Below, in pieces: positions 10,545 through 21,689 of a stretch of 49,727 nucleotides of DNA. The notes under the pieces are model-generated. The model worked only from the letters and a program-made list of their open reading frames with translations. It was not told where the DNA came from and ran no database searches. The stretch is from positions 1-49,727 of the forward strand of contig JAYMSP010000486.1 in the NCBI GenBank assembly GCA_036897095.1, in the 5' to 3' direction. Within the stretch, counting starts at the first letter, position 1. Every line of letters starts with the position of its first letter. Source of the stretch: Plantago elongata (Eukaryota > Streptophyta > Magnoliopsida > Lamiales > Plantaginaceae). Position numbers and translations under genes: made by a program.

Positions 10545-10803
10545 AATCCCATAATTATTGATAGAAACATTATAACATCAATATCATATATGCATGGATA
10601 AATTAATATTATTTATGATAAAAATTATATTGAAATTTTAAAATTTAAGTACATGAGTTAATCTAACCGGTACATTCGCTTAACGTTCCTTACAATACTT
10701 GGGTGGAGTATAAAACCAAATTAGTGCATTATTGGATCAAAGGAATTAAAGAAAGCTGCTACCAATCCTGAATTAGCCCTAGATCAAACTATGTGCACTA
10801 ACC
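10545..10803 (+). repeat. Direct repeat D2
   Basis: Second copy of the 8460-8714 segment, ending at GCACTAACC. The TATA-like GTATAAAAC is kept in both copies, which suggests a duplicated promoter-proximal segment. The gene it once served is not recognisable. 10900-11010 that follows is a C-rich, G-poor tract on the plus strand without clear coding character. Confidence 0.75.
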
Positions 10804-11455
10804 TTTTGACCGGCTGGAGAAAAACGAATATTCAAAGTTCAAAACTTCTATTATGCTGCTGTAGGCTATCTGTAAATTGCTGTACAAGTACTAGGTATTT
10901 CTGCACTGTCTTTAACACCACCCACACATTTCCCACCCACCAACGGCCACGATCACACAAAAACCCCGCCAATCTCTCCTTACCCTGCACCCCTTCACAC
11001 ACGAACACCACCCCCAACCCAACAAATTTAAAAGTAACTCGTGATACCGTCTCTAAATAATGTGTTTACATGTAAATATATTGTCTGTACTGATTACAAA
11101 AGTGATTTTATTATGATATTAACAACCGTCAATAGACATTCGATTGAATAATAAGATGAACGATTTTATTGTTAGCATAGTTAGTCTGTAGTAATTTATT
11201 GAAATACTGTGTCGGGGGAGATTTTTTGATTTAAAAATGGGGAAAAGATAATGTTTAAAAAGTCATCTAGTTGGAAATAGTATAGTCTACTAATATTATC
11301 ACTTTGTCTGGTGTCTGGATAAAGATAAGGCCTTTCACGATCACTATCTATTGCTCATCAACAACAACAATAATTTCTCTTTCCACAACAAATCAATCGG
11401 TGAGTCAATTGGTAAACCAAACAATCAGTAATACTACTTAGTAAGGAAGAAGAAG

Positions 11456-13000
11456 ATGTCTATGGCTATGGAAAGGAACAACTTCGTGAACCACTGCTCG
11501 ATCTACAACTCGATTGGGTTCAAACCGGAGGAGGAGGAGGAGGAAGAAGAAGATCGGAGCGAATCGTTGTCTTCTTCTTCGAGCTCTTCGATCGGGAACA
11601 ACAGTGATGATGATGATCATTCTGCTGGCGGTGGTGGTGATGAGGAGGAGGTGGAGAGTGAGTTTAAAGGAGGACCGCTTGACAGCTTGGATGCTCTGGA
11701 GGAAGTTTTGCCTGTGAAGTAAGTTCGTTTACTTCGGTTTTCGAATTTTAGGGTTGTGTTCATTGTCGATCTGTTTGTTTCGGTTTAAGCTGAGTTTTGA
11801 GTGTTTTTGTGTGTTTTGGTTGTTGTGAATGGAGAGCTGTTGATTTTGTTTCCCTGTGCATGTTGTTTAAATGATCGCATTCAGTTGAGGTAGGGAATCA
11901 TTACGGCGGTTTTTTCGTTTTGTTTCGATTTAGGTATATGATGATGTTTGTGCATAGACTCCATTTGAACTTTCTTTGTTAATTTGTGTCTTGCCAATAG
12001 TTCTTCCTTCCGTGTGTAGATTAAATATTGTGTTGTTATGGTAGCTGGAGAGTTCGAGGTCGGCAGGCATTGATTGTGAAACCATTGGTTTGATGAGTTG
12101 CAGAGGCATGGTTTACTGTTATTTATGGTTCTTAACTGTCATTTCCATATGCAGTGGTGTTGCTAGTATTAGGCAAGAAGTGTGTTATATAGTGTTCTCA
12201 TGGCTATGGTGTGTTTTAAGTGTGATTACAGTCATGATAATAGATTGCGTATTGGTTGCTAACTGAGAATAGTATTTGTCATGAATGTATACTGATTACT
12301 TTCTCTTCATGTATTTTATCATCTGATTTTCTTCTAATAAAGTAAAATGCAAAGAAATGCTGAACTTCTTTTGACGGAATTTTTTAATTGAATATGCGTG
12401 GCAGGATAACTGCTGTTTGGATTGCGAGTATATGCTGTTTGGTTATGATATTTATTTTCTGTCCATGTTTGAATTGTAAGTATCTGACAACTTGATTGAA
12501 TTTATTTCAGGAAAAGCATATCAAAGTTCTATACTGGGAAATCAAAATCCTTTACCAGTCTATCTGATGCTGTATCGTGCTCATCTATCGAAGACATACG
12601 TAAACCAGAAAATGCATACACCAGGAAGCGCAAGAATTTGCTGGCTTTTAATATGTTTTGGGACAAGAATCGAGGTGGCATCCCAAGAAGCAGCAGTAGT
12701 GCAATATCAAAGAGACCTACCAGTTGTAGAAGTATGCTGTCTCTTGCAGCGGCTGCAAATTGCTCAGAGAGCAATAGTGGTGATACTTCTAATTCTAATT
12801 CATCCTCACCTGGTAGCTCCCTTCCTCCTTTGCCTCCACAGGCTAGAATAGCCATGCAGAACGAACGGTCGTCATCTCCACCTGTTAATAAATTCCCTTC
12901 ATTTCGGGCTTTCTCATTGTCTGATCTGCAAAGTGCTGCAGCAACAGCTACTGCTGCTACTCCTAGAGATACTGGCTTGTGGTTGAATAGGGACGGTTGA
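11456..13000 (+). CDS. OXIDATIVE STRESS 3-like (OXS3-family) protein
   Basis: Two exons, 11456-11718 and 12511-13000, encode 250 aa; the donor GTGAA|GTAAGT and acceptor TTTCAG keep frame. An N-terminal acidic run (about residues 25-33) and a Ser-rich stretch are followed by the family signature LDSLDALEEVLPVKKSISKF and then YTGKSKSFTSL (about 74-105). A basic segment, RKRKNLLAFNMFWDK, and a Ser/Pro/Ala-rich tail with SFRAFSLSDLQ follow. OXS3 and its relatives are nuclear chromatin-associated proteins linked to tolerance of heavy-metal and oxidative stress; that role is inferred from the family. The start lies in a purine-rich context with no in-frame upstream ATG. Length is normal for an OXS3-like member. 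Confidence 0.87.
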
Positions 13001-13965
13001 GTAAACATAAATATACAGATCTTATGTTAACTTTATGTATCACCCTATGCATTTAAATTATGTTAGGTGTTCATGGAGGTGGGACGTTTGAACTTTCTTG
13101 CTTTGTACTCAATTGCCCATCTTAGATGTTGTTTAGGTATGATACCCTCGGGCATGGGAATGTAACCGCTGATTATACCATTGGTATTTTCTTTTATCAG
13201 TTTGTTTCAGTAGTAATATATTGTTATAAAGTCAAATACCTTTTTTCTGTGTCGTCTCTGTTCCCTATCTCGTATGCAATGAGTCATTGACACTGCCAGA
13301 AAATATTGTAAATTTCTTCATGGGTCTTCAAACATATGTTTTTTGGGGACTGGATACTGATAGTGCCAGTCATACAAGTTTTATGTTGACAGAGAAGTGT
13401 CGTGATGTTCACTCTGCTTATTAACAGAGAGATTAGCTGATCTGCTAATTTGTTCTAATTTTCCATTTTATGATAGCATTGTATCTTGTAAATTGTTTTT
13501 CCATTCCTTTCTTGTCCGTGCAGTCTGCTAGGTGTCCTGGGAATTGCTATCTTTAAAAGATATAAAGGATGCAGGTTGAAGTAATTCTACAGCTAGAGAT
13601 TGTCATTCGGTATTATCATGAAGGTATGTTCTACAGCCCTTCTTGTTTGTTGAAGTTAATCACACATCCTATACTGGGTTTGACGGTTCTCATAATTGAG
13701 ATTCTAGTCTGTTCTTCAATAGATAGCCTGTTTCTATGCTCAAAGTTTCTTATGTTATTTTGTGAGGACTTCTCTGCAAAATAAAGCCGGAGCAACTGTA
13801 TTTTACATGCAATAGTAACATTATTGTCATTCCTGTTGGAGTACGAATAATAGAGTCAAGCTTATATTTTAATTAAACAAGTCTAATGGCGCCAAATCTT
13901 TTGAGAATTTTTATGCACGTGTATCGTATGATACTTTTTTACATATATATTTTATTTTGATGTGT
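13001..13965. other. OXS3-like 3' flank and intergenic DNA
   Basis: The 3' UTR of the OXS3-like gene presumably extends a few hundred bases. No other coding region or element was recognised before the segmental duplication begins near 13970. Confidence 0.5.
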
Positions 13966-15082
13966 ATCCATCACGGAGAATCTCTTTAGTACCTTTATGA
14001 CGATATCAAAATGTGAAGTAACTGGAATGACACGGTGTACCTTTTGCGCTCGGTATGAAACAGTAATTGGAACTACCACTGACCACCTTTCAATGGTCAA
14101 ATGATTCATATATGTGACGTGTTATAATATTGTATGTTGACTTAAAAACGACAAAAGATTCTGGTACCTGAGCATAGATTCGTTGTAAAAGTAACACCAG
14201 CTGAGTGACAAAATTACAGATTCAGGTCAAATTCAGATGGAAGCATATCTGAGTGCGACCTTTCAAGATATCTTCCTGGAGACACTACAGATTAATTGTG
14301 ATGTCAAATATTGAGTGTCTAAATCAAGTTGTGTGTTAAACTAAATATTTTGGATCATTGGTGTATAAATTATGTAAGAAAAAACTGGAGCATTTCTTAG
14401 TTTCTGGGTGGTCTTTTTTGCACATCGCATTAGATAAAGTAATTTTGCTTGCAGATAATGGTTTTAGTAACATGTTGATTGAAGCAGGTTGAATTAATAC
14501 TGTTTGAGGACAAAGCGAAGTATGGCATAAAAAATTCTTTAAGAAAATAAAAGAGAAGTAATTTAATATCAGCTACAAATCTAAACAGTCCTAGATTACG
14601 GTATTCTAATACTCTTTTTTTTAATTTCTCACTGGTATGTGTAGTTTTTTTTCCTCTCCTATAGAAAGTACATAAGATAAAGCAGTGTCCTGTAATGTCT
14701 TAGATTGCTGATACCACAACCATATTTCTTGATTTCCAATGAAGGACATAGAAAGATGTCCGGGATGGAAGTTGATTGCATGACATACTTTTATGACTTC
14801 TATAACTGAGTGGCTTGCACTCTCTATAATTGGCCGAATTCTTCGAGAGCTCCCACTGGTCTTCATGTGTACATGTTTAAATTTCTCTCTGAGACTGAGT
14901 GGAAATCATGCTGATTGCTATAATTTATTTTTTCATTTTTTACCATGCACATATGCTTTAGATAATACCTCTGATGAGATTACACCAATTTATCATAATC
15001 TTCTTTTTTCTTTTGAAAAACACTGATAAACACAATCCATGACTTTATCGGACCTTTAGGCTTTTCATATATCTCCCTCTTG

Positions 15083-15090
15083 TATAAATA
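15083..15090 (+). promoter_or_regulatory. TATA box of gene copy A
   Basis: TATAAATA in the context CTTGTATAAATAGGGCT. It is conserved at the corresponding place in copy B (19253-19260). It lies about 700 bases upstream of the coding start, consistent with a leader intron. Confidence 0.7.
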
Positions 15091-15781
15091 GGGCTGTGCT
15101 GAGTTCAGAATAGGCACAGATACTTGTGACTTGTGAGAAATTCTCCATTTAGTAGTTTTACTCAGGTTCATTCTTACCCCATACAAGTGCTTCAGATTTT
15201 TAGAGTTTCCGGTTACAACAGTTATTTCACTTCATCTTTGTATATTTATGGAATAAATCGTTCACCAGCAATTCTAAGATTTGTTTAAAGCTATTTTACC
15301 CCTTATTTTTGTTTTTGTATTCTCTTCTTCTTTTGCTTTTCTATTCAAGTTTTGTGACCTTTCCTTCTGTGTGTTATCCTGGTTTTCTGCGTTGGTGTTG
15401 TGGTAAAACAAATCTATTATGAGCAATTTGAATAATGTTTTGAAGTTATTTTCCCCATTTTCTGGCGGTTAAAAGGCATGGACGTGGAAATCTTTCTTGA
15501 TTTCCTTTTGCTACCGCGGTTTAGATATTTGTATCTTTGTGCTATATTTGTGCTATATTTGTGCTATCGATTTCTATGATAACGTTCTGGTAATCTTTCA
15601 TTGTGATTATGTACGTAAGACGCATGAAGTCTTCCGTAATTACTACGTTATTGTAAAAGGGGCGCACTTTCTGTCACTTGTTTTGTGTGAATTTCATGAT
15701 TTATTAGCATTGCGGAGTTTCAAAATAATGGTGATTGCCTTGTCGTATCAGGGCTTAGAATATCATCTACCAGCTGTGAAT

Positions 15782-16882
15782 ATGGATGGCCTAACAACTA
15801 CCGTGACTCTGGATGAGCGCAAAGCCTTCCATAATATTGACAGGAAACTCTATGTCTTGCTGGTGACCTACCTGTCCGTTGATGCCACCATTTGCCTACA
15901 GATCCTAGGGTTATGGCTGTGGTTTGAGCGCTGGGGCTGTCCCAATGTGGTTAAGAAGATATTGGCTTCACCCATAAGTATAATCAAGGCACTTGTTGAT
16001 GAGGCCGGTACTTGCCTCAAGCTCATCAACAGGCAATCCAACATTATCCTTGAAGAAACCGCTTTTCCACTGATCACTAACAGAACACTCGAAATTGTTA
16101 TCTCTCCTCTGTATTTCTGTGAAAATTGTGATACTATTTACGCCAATGTCCTGAAACTGGTACAAGAAATCTGCTTGCCTGCTCTTTCAGATTTATACCA
16201 GCAAGCCCTTTCTCGTCAAATGATGCACCAGATCCACAACATTGCGCAAGTCAATGCTGCATTGATGTGCCTGCCAATCCTGCCTGTACCAAGCTTTTCT
16301 CAGGAACATGCCGAGATTTTATCTACTCCTATTAACTCTTTGGTGAATGACAGGTTTAGGCAAACCCAGTTAATACGCCCTCTCATTCAGGCCGAATCAG
16401 TATTATTGGCAGAACAAGTTGGTATATTACCTTCTCACATAAACTCTTTGGTGAACTGCGGATTCTGGCAAGCCCCAGTGATGTCTCCTCCGATACAAGC
16501 TGCACCAAGCTTTTTGGTGAATCAGACTGGGGTTTCATCTTTGCCTGACAACTCTTTGGTGCCTGATGACCTTGAAGACGCACTTGAAGAGGTACCTGCG
16601 TGTGACAGGACAATGTTCCTCACATTCTCTAGAGGGTACCCTGTCTCGGAAGAGGAGGTCCATTGTCACTTAACTGGTCTACTAGGGAACTGCATTGAGG
16701 AGATTCACATGCAAGAAGTGCGGCCAGGCGAACAAGTCCTTTTTGCCACAGTTGTCTTCCTGCGGGTGGCTTTCATTGATGCAATACTAGATGGTCATCA
16801 GAAGGTGAAACATACCATTAACGGGAAGCATGTTTGGATGCGCAAGTATATTGAACGGAACCCTGGAATCCGGCGTCATTAA
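15782..16882 (+). CDS. Uncharacterised plant protein with C-terminal RRM-like domain, copy A
   Basis: One coding exon, 366 aa. The N-terminal part is mostly helical in appearance, with a conserved core QILGLWLWFERWGC and DEAGTCLKLI. A linker (about 180-270) carries three roughly 36-residue repeats, each with an xxNSLV core (INSLVNDRF, INSLVNCGF, DNSLVPDD). The C-terminal domain (274-360) runs CDRTMFLTFSRGYPVSEEEV, then LLGNCIEEIHMQEV, FATVVFLR and INGKHVWMRKY, which fits the strand-helix-strand order of a degenerate RRM. I cannot name the family, and RNA binding is inferred from fold only. The start was chosen because copy B also begins just after an acceptor-like CAG, leaving about 30 bases of leader. 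The frame stays open upstream to 15497, but that stretch reads as leader intron. Confidence 0.8.
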   Translation: MDGLTTTVTLDERKAFHNIDRKLYVLLVTYLSVDATICLQILGLWLWFERWGCPNVVKKILASPISIIKALVDEAGTCLKLINRQSNIILEETAFPLITNRTLEIVISPLYFCENCDTIYANVLKLVQEICLPALSDLYQQALSRQMMHQIHNIAQVNAALMCLPILPVPSFSQEHAEILSTPINSLVNDRFRQTQLIRPLIQAESVLLAEQVGILPSHINSLVNCGFWQAPVMSPPIQAAPSFLVNQTGVSSLPDNSLVPDDLEDALEEVPACDRTMFLTFSRGYPVSEEEVHCHLTGLLGNCIEEIHMQEVRPGEQVLFATVVFLRVAFIDAILDGHQKVKHTINGKHVWMRKYIERNPGIRRH

Positions 16883-16953
16883 CTTTCTTGCGCATTGAAA
16901 TCTTTTAATCTTGTGCATTTATTTCGCATTTGCAATGTTTCACCGTAAGGATG

Positions 16954-17011
16954 TGTGACTGCCTTTGTAAGTTGTGACTTGTGACTGTCTTTGTAAGTTG
17001 TGACCTGTGAC
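16954..17011 (+). repeat. 26-bp tandem duplication downstream of copy A
   Basis: TGTGACTGCCTTTGTAAGT at 16954 recurs at 16980 with one change, and a third partial TGTGAC starts at 17006. The period is 26 bases. Confidence 0.75.
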
Positions 17012-17083
17012 ATAAAAATAAATTGTCAAGTGATATTTTTTCTGATAATTTCTCCATGGGTTTCTTGCACCTATACAATACTG

Positions 17084-17209
17084 AATGGTTGCCAGAAGGT
17101 AAAACACACCATAAGGAAGCCTGTCTGAATGCACAAGTATGTTAATAGGAACCGGGAATTTGGTATCAGTCTTGTGCATTTAGTTCGTATTTCTTTCGCA
17201 TTTGCAATG
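17084..17209 (+). pseudogene. Decayed 3'-end fragment of the RRM-like gene
   Basis: AATGGTTGCCAGAAGGTAAA at 17084 and the bases after it match the last 90 coding bases of copy A (from about 16790) and its 3' flank, including CTTGTGCATTTA and TTTCGCATTTGCAATG. Small deletions and stops make it non-coding. It sits about 290 bases after its parent, so it looks like a local tandem duplication of the gene's tail. Confidence 0.7.
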
Positions 17210-19252
17210 CAAGTTTGTATTATTGCAAGTTGTAACTGATCAATGCAGTTTTTGCACATTTACTTTGCACTTGTTCATTGTTTGAGTTGTTTTGCATTCG
17301 TTTGACATGTATATAACATTCGGAGGGTTTCGGTCCAATGCATTCAGGAAGCCCACACATTTTTCGGGCTGGCTTTCATAATATATCATCTTCTTCTGCG
17401 TTTTCAAATGCATCAGGACCAGGTGCATTTTGGAATGGATATTGGAGAGATGCATCTTCAGAAAAACTACCAAACATCATATTTTCTGATAAAACTGCAC
17501 ATCCTCAACATAAACATGGGACTGAGTTTTAAAATGCACATTTAAAACCATACCTTACATGTCAAAGTGTAATATGCTGATTGTCATTTGTTATCATCAT
17601 AAAGATAGGTTATTAGCTACAATTGAAGCATGCATTTCAAAATGGTTTTGTTCCTTTTCATTGTTGAGATGCATGTATGCCAGTCTAGTTATGTACCTAT
17701 TGAGTATGGAAACATCCGTCATTAAGTAGATGGAGCTTCTAATTTTCATATGTAGTTAGTTATATTTAGTCGCATTTGCAATGTGATTACTGATAATCTT
17801 ATTCGAAAAATTATGTTGTTCGTTGCAAACCTTTTATGTTATCGAATTGTGTTTAATTAGTACGTACTTATATGAAAAATCTTTACCGTACCTATTTTGT
17901 TTATTTATGGATTAAATTTTGGCGTGTATATTGATGATAAATTTTTGACTAATGGATTTATGAAGTATCAAACTTACGGAATAATTGGAATGACAGGTGT
18001 ACCGCATATTTTGAAACATAATTGATCAAATACCTACCATATATCCAATGGCAACGTGAGTTGTATATGACTGTATGTAACGTATTATAAAGTCTATGTT
18101 GACTTAAAACGATAAAAAACATGATACATAAACGGTCATGCATATATCAATTTTAACAGAACAATTGGTAAACGACAAAATTGTAGATTTTGGGAAAGAG
18201 ATACTATGACAATGAGAGTACACAAAATTCTAAGTATTAGATCTTCATAAACCTTTTCCACAAATATTGTCATAACATATCTAAGTCTAACCCAAATGAT
18301 TTTTTAACCATATATTAGTAAATTATTCACCTGAGTTATCTTTTTTACATCTCGCAATAGCAATGCTGATTTTATAGCAAATAATTTTTTTTCCTTCCAC
18401 AAATAGAGTGGGAATCACCTTAGACTATTATTTTTTAATAAAAGTCTAATTATGCAAATCAAAGGTGTTGTAGACTAGTAAAAAATGCGGAAATTTTTTG
18501 TTGCTTCATTTCATGTTGTCTGCTTTTCTTAAAATGTCGAGTTCTAGTGCTATAATTAAAGAAAGTGAAAACATAATAGGAAAAGATCCAGTATGAGTTC
18601 TAATAAACCTATAAAGAGACTTATTTTATGTAATATACTTGACTAGATGATACATGTAATCGTTTTATACTCTAATGGAAGAGCATAAAATTACCAAAGT
18701 CCTAGAGGGAGTTTTGGTTTAGTTTTACATGTTTAGGCCAGAAAAAAGTCTCTAAAATTCACTCTAAAAACTCAAATTGTCACTCACGTATTGTCTTGGT
18801 TTGATGTAGACTCAAAATTCAGTATTCTTGATTCATAAAGGAGTATGGCATGGAGGTAGGTTGGCGTTACTACCTCTTTTTTGACTTATTATAGTTGTGT
18901 GATATGCATTTTCCCTATAAGACTGGGTTATTTATGTAATTTAGTCGAGTATTTTGGTTTCTCCGCCTGTGTTTGTGTGTGACATGTGTAAGGTTCCACT
19001 GAGCTGAAATGGGGAAATCATAATTTTTTCATGTTAACTTGCTATAATACAATTATACATTAATTACCACCTACTATAGATAATAACTCCCATGGGAAGA
19101 ATCCTACTCATCATTATTATTGCTTTCCTTGTGAAGAGCATTGATAAACACAAATTCATGACTTTCTCACACTTTTAGGCTTTTTGATATATTTTTTCAT
19201 ACTGCTTTTTTTAGAGTGGATTTTTCATACACAACCCCTCTTGTTTTTTTTG

Positions 19253-19260
19253 TATAAATA
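19253..19260 (+). promoter_or_regulatory. TATA box of gene copy B
   Basis: TATAAATA in TTTGTATAAATAGGACT, matching the copy A box together with the upstream GATAAACACAAATTCATGAC and TTTTAGGCTTTT blocks. Confidence 0.7.
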
Positions 19261-19659
19261 GGACTACGTTGTGGCGTTAACAGTACGCACATACACTTCC
19301 TAACTTTCTCTAGCACAATTCTAAAAAAACTGAACCATCCTCGACTCGTTTTTTCTCTCACATTTCAAGAATCTCTCTCCGGTTAGTAGTCTCACACTCT
19401 CACTCAGATTTATTTCTTGCACGTAAAATTTAGTGCCTTAGGCCTTTTGAGTTTGTTAACTCCATCTTTGTTATACCTATGTGGAGTAAACATTAAATTG
19501 TGTGAAAACTTCCATTCCATCCTCAATTGTTTTAGATCTGACTCTAATATCAAGATGCAATACAAAATTGTTTGTTTTCTAAGAAGTTGCTTATTGGGAA
19601 AAAGTTCTATGAGCAATTTTAAGACTCTTTTGAAGCTAACTTTTGTGCTTCTCGGTGTT

Positions 19660-19765
19660 TTTTTTGAAACGGCTAAAGGGTGACTCGAACTCCCGACCTA
19701 TTGGTTGGAGGTGAAGCGTCTTACTAACTGAGATGTGTCTTACTAACTGAGATGTGTTTCGTTGT
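19660..19765 (-). mobile_element. tRNA-derived SINE head (copy 2)
   Basis: On the minus strand it reads ACAACGAAACACATCTCAGTTAGTAAGAC, then GGTCGGGAGTTCGAGTCACC, matching the A-box and B-box layout of the other two copies. Its head has a 19-bp tandem duplication (TTACTAACTGAGATGTGTC-type unit, starting at 19721 and 19740), which duplicates the A-box region. It lies in the leader of gene copy B. Confidence 0.65.
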
Positions 19766-20101
19766 CGTGCTTCTCTATGTTACATTCCCATCTTCTTTCC
19801 CCTTTATCATTTTGTAATTATTTTTTCCTTCCCGTTTAGTTGCATCATCCCCGAATTTTCATATTGGTGTTGTTGTGATTTTCGTACTTCTAAAATTTCA
19901 CTAAATGGCACCTGCAATTTTTTTTTTGGTGATAATAGTTAGAAATGTAATAGATCTAGCTTGTTATTTTTGCACGTATTTAATAAATCTAACAGGGGCG
20001 CATTTCATTTGACTTGTTCGTTTGAATTTAATGATTTATCTTTTTTTTAAAACTATAATGATATTTTTTTTTATCTCAGCCGGTCTTCAAATTTACCAAT
20101 C

Positions 20102-21109
20102 ATGCTTATGCAAGGTCGAACAACCAATGTCACAATGGATGAGCTTTCAGCTTTCCACAGTGTCAATATCCAACTGTATATATTGTTGATGACCTCTCTC
20201 CCCCACAGCCCATTGCAGTGCGTGCAGATCCTAGGCTTTTGGCTATGGCTCGAGCATCGGGGCTGTGGAAGCACAGTCCATACCATATTGAATCTACCCA
20301 CACTGATAGTAAAGGACCTTGCTGATGAGGCCATGACTTGCCTTACATGCATAAAGAATCTCCCCGCATCCTCTAGAGCTTTTGTAATTCCACTCACTGA
20401 ACGCCTGCTCAAGAATTATATGTCTCTGCAATACCTCAATAACAATCGTCATAGAATTCTGCCTGAACTCCAAATATTGGTAGGTGAACTATGCGCAATT
20501 GTTTTCACGGATCATTTTGAGCAGGTCATATTTCCTGGTGGCCATCGTGGGCGCTTGGGCCAAACCAGTGAGATCTTGGGCACATTCGCAAACCCGGTGG
20601 GAATTTCATCTCCTCTACATGCCAACTCCTTGAGCCCCAATGATGTGTCACGAAGAAGCCAATTGCCTCCAGTCCATGTTGCACGGGGTTCGCATTCGAA
20701 TCAAGCCAGGATCCCATTTTCTCCTCGCGATCCCGCGGTGCGTCACAACTCCTTGGCACATTCTTTCCCTCGGTTGAACGTTGGAAGAAATATAACACCC
20801 GCCAGAGTTACACCATCATCAAATAGGGTGCCAGAGTGCGATAGGACAATGTTCCTCACGTTCTCTAAAGGCTATCCTGTTTCAGAAGGGGAGATTCGAT
20901 GTTCCTTAACTGCACGATTGGGGAACTCAGTTGAGGCAATCTACATGCAGGAGGTTCTTCCGCCCGAGCAAGTTCTTTATGCTAGGGTCGTCTTTCTGAG
21001 GCCGGCTTTTGTTGATGCTCTTCTTAATGGTGAAGAGAAGGCCAAGTATACAATCAATGGAAAACATGTGTGGATGCGCAGGTACACTGAAAAACACAGA
21101 AGGCGTTAG
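20102..21109 (+). CDS. Uncharacterised plant protein with C-terminal RRM-like domain, copy B
   Basis: One coding exon, 335 aa, paralogous to 15782-16882. Shared blocks are VQILGFWLWLEHRGC, DEAMTCLTCI and the C-terminal domain (246-333): CDRTMFLTFSKGYPVSEGEI, LGNSVEAIYMQEV, ARVVFLRPAFVDALLNG and TINGKHVWMRRY. The linker is different: Ser/Pro/His-rich (HANSLSPNDVSRRSQ, HSFPRLNVGR), shorter and without clean repeats. The first Met follows an acceptor-like TTTATCTCAG by about 20 bases; a second Met two codons on is an alternative. Keeping both domains while the linker diverged suggests both copies are, or recently were, under selection. RNA binding is inferred from the RRM-like fold only. Confidence 0.82.
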   Translation: MLMQGRTTNVTMDELSAFHSVNIQLYILLMTSLPHSPLQCVQILGFWLWLEHRGCGSTVHTILNLPTLIVKDLADEAMTCLTCIKNLPASSRAFVIPLTERLLKNYMSLQYLNNNRHRILPELQILVGELCAIVFTDHFEQVIFPGGHRGRLGQTSEILGTFANPVGISSPLHANSLSPNDVSRRSQLPPVHVARGSHSNQARIPFSPRDPAVRHNSLAHSFPRLNVGRNITPARVTPSSNRVPECDRTMFLTFSKGYPVSEGEIRCSLTARLGNSVEAIYMQEVLPPEQVLYARVVFLRPAFVDALLNGEEKAKYTINGKHVWMRRYTEKHRRR

Positions 21110-21685
21110 ATTCTACGGGCATGGAGAAACTCTACCTGGTGTCGCTTATATTGTGTATCATTGTGCTATTTGGTCTTTTATGTGTCTCAATTCCCTCCAG
21201 ACAGAGTTGTTTACTTTATGTAGTTGTGTTTGTCTTGCGATGTTTCATCATCGTTTAATAGGTCTTTAAATAAATTGTTGTGGTGGTAATTTATGTAAGT
21301 TGACTTTTGTTTGAAAATGGCTTATGCAAGTCGGTCGTTGGTTTGTAAGGAGCTTGATTGAAACTTGTTGATTATATCAATCCTGTAATCGAGATGGCAT
21401 TGCGCTATTATACTGATTTCATGAACATTGAAAAGCGCTAAACCCTAAATAGCATATTCTTGTTATGAGAATAGTGAAATTAGTCAAGTAAATTTGGAAA
21501 TGCATAGAAATTGAAATTCATGTTTGGTACGTATTGCGTTCATTCTAGATTTATGCATGCATATAGATATGGAAATGAATGAGGGATTCACATTGTTGTG
21601 AATTATGTGCATGCATCGGAATTGCACATACGTGTGGATTGCGTTATGTTAATGTAGGATTGCGAATGTCACGAAAAAACAAAAA
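21110..21685. other. 3' flank of gene copy B
   Basis: Presumed 3' UTR then T-rich intergenic DNA. No further gene is seen. Confidence 0.5.
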
Positions 21686-21689
21686 TATA

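Larger units (their letters stand above)
13970..16935 (+). repeat. Segmental duplication unit A
   Basis: This unit matches 17920-21110 in order. It starts with GGAATGACA(C/G)GGTGTACC, then TGTTGACTTAAAA(C)GA(C/T)AAAA, then GATAAACACAAATCCATGAC, then the TATAAATAGG box (15083), a leader with intron, and the coding region. Divergence is clear in the noncoding parts, so the duplication is not recent. Confidence 0.75.
17920..21110 (+). repeat. Segmental duplication unit B
   Basis: Second copy of 13970-16935. Its leader region is interrupted by a minus-strand SINE (19660-19765), and the TATA-proximal region has a short insertion near 19200-19245. Confidence 0.75.

Noticed and set aside
8460-10803. 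LTR retrotransposon reading of the D1/D2 direct repeats
   Set aside because: There are no TG/CA ends, primer-binding site, polypurine tract or pol coding between them.
12529-13008. 159-aa minus-strand ORF overlapping OXS3-like exon 2
   Set aside because: It is the antisense shadow of a Ser-rich coding exon, with no motif and no promoter of its own.
15497-15781. N-terminal extension of the RRM-like copy A ORF (95 extra residues)
   Set aside because: The extension contains repeated GTGCTATATTT units, lacks a counterpart in copy B and ends at an acceptor-like TATCAG, so it reads as leader intron.
17338-17532. 64-aa plus-strand ORF after the decayed RRM-like fragment
   Set aside because: No motif, no paralogue in unit B, short length consistent with chance.
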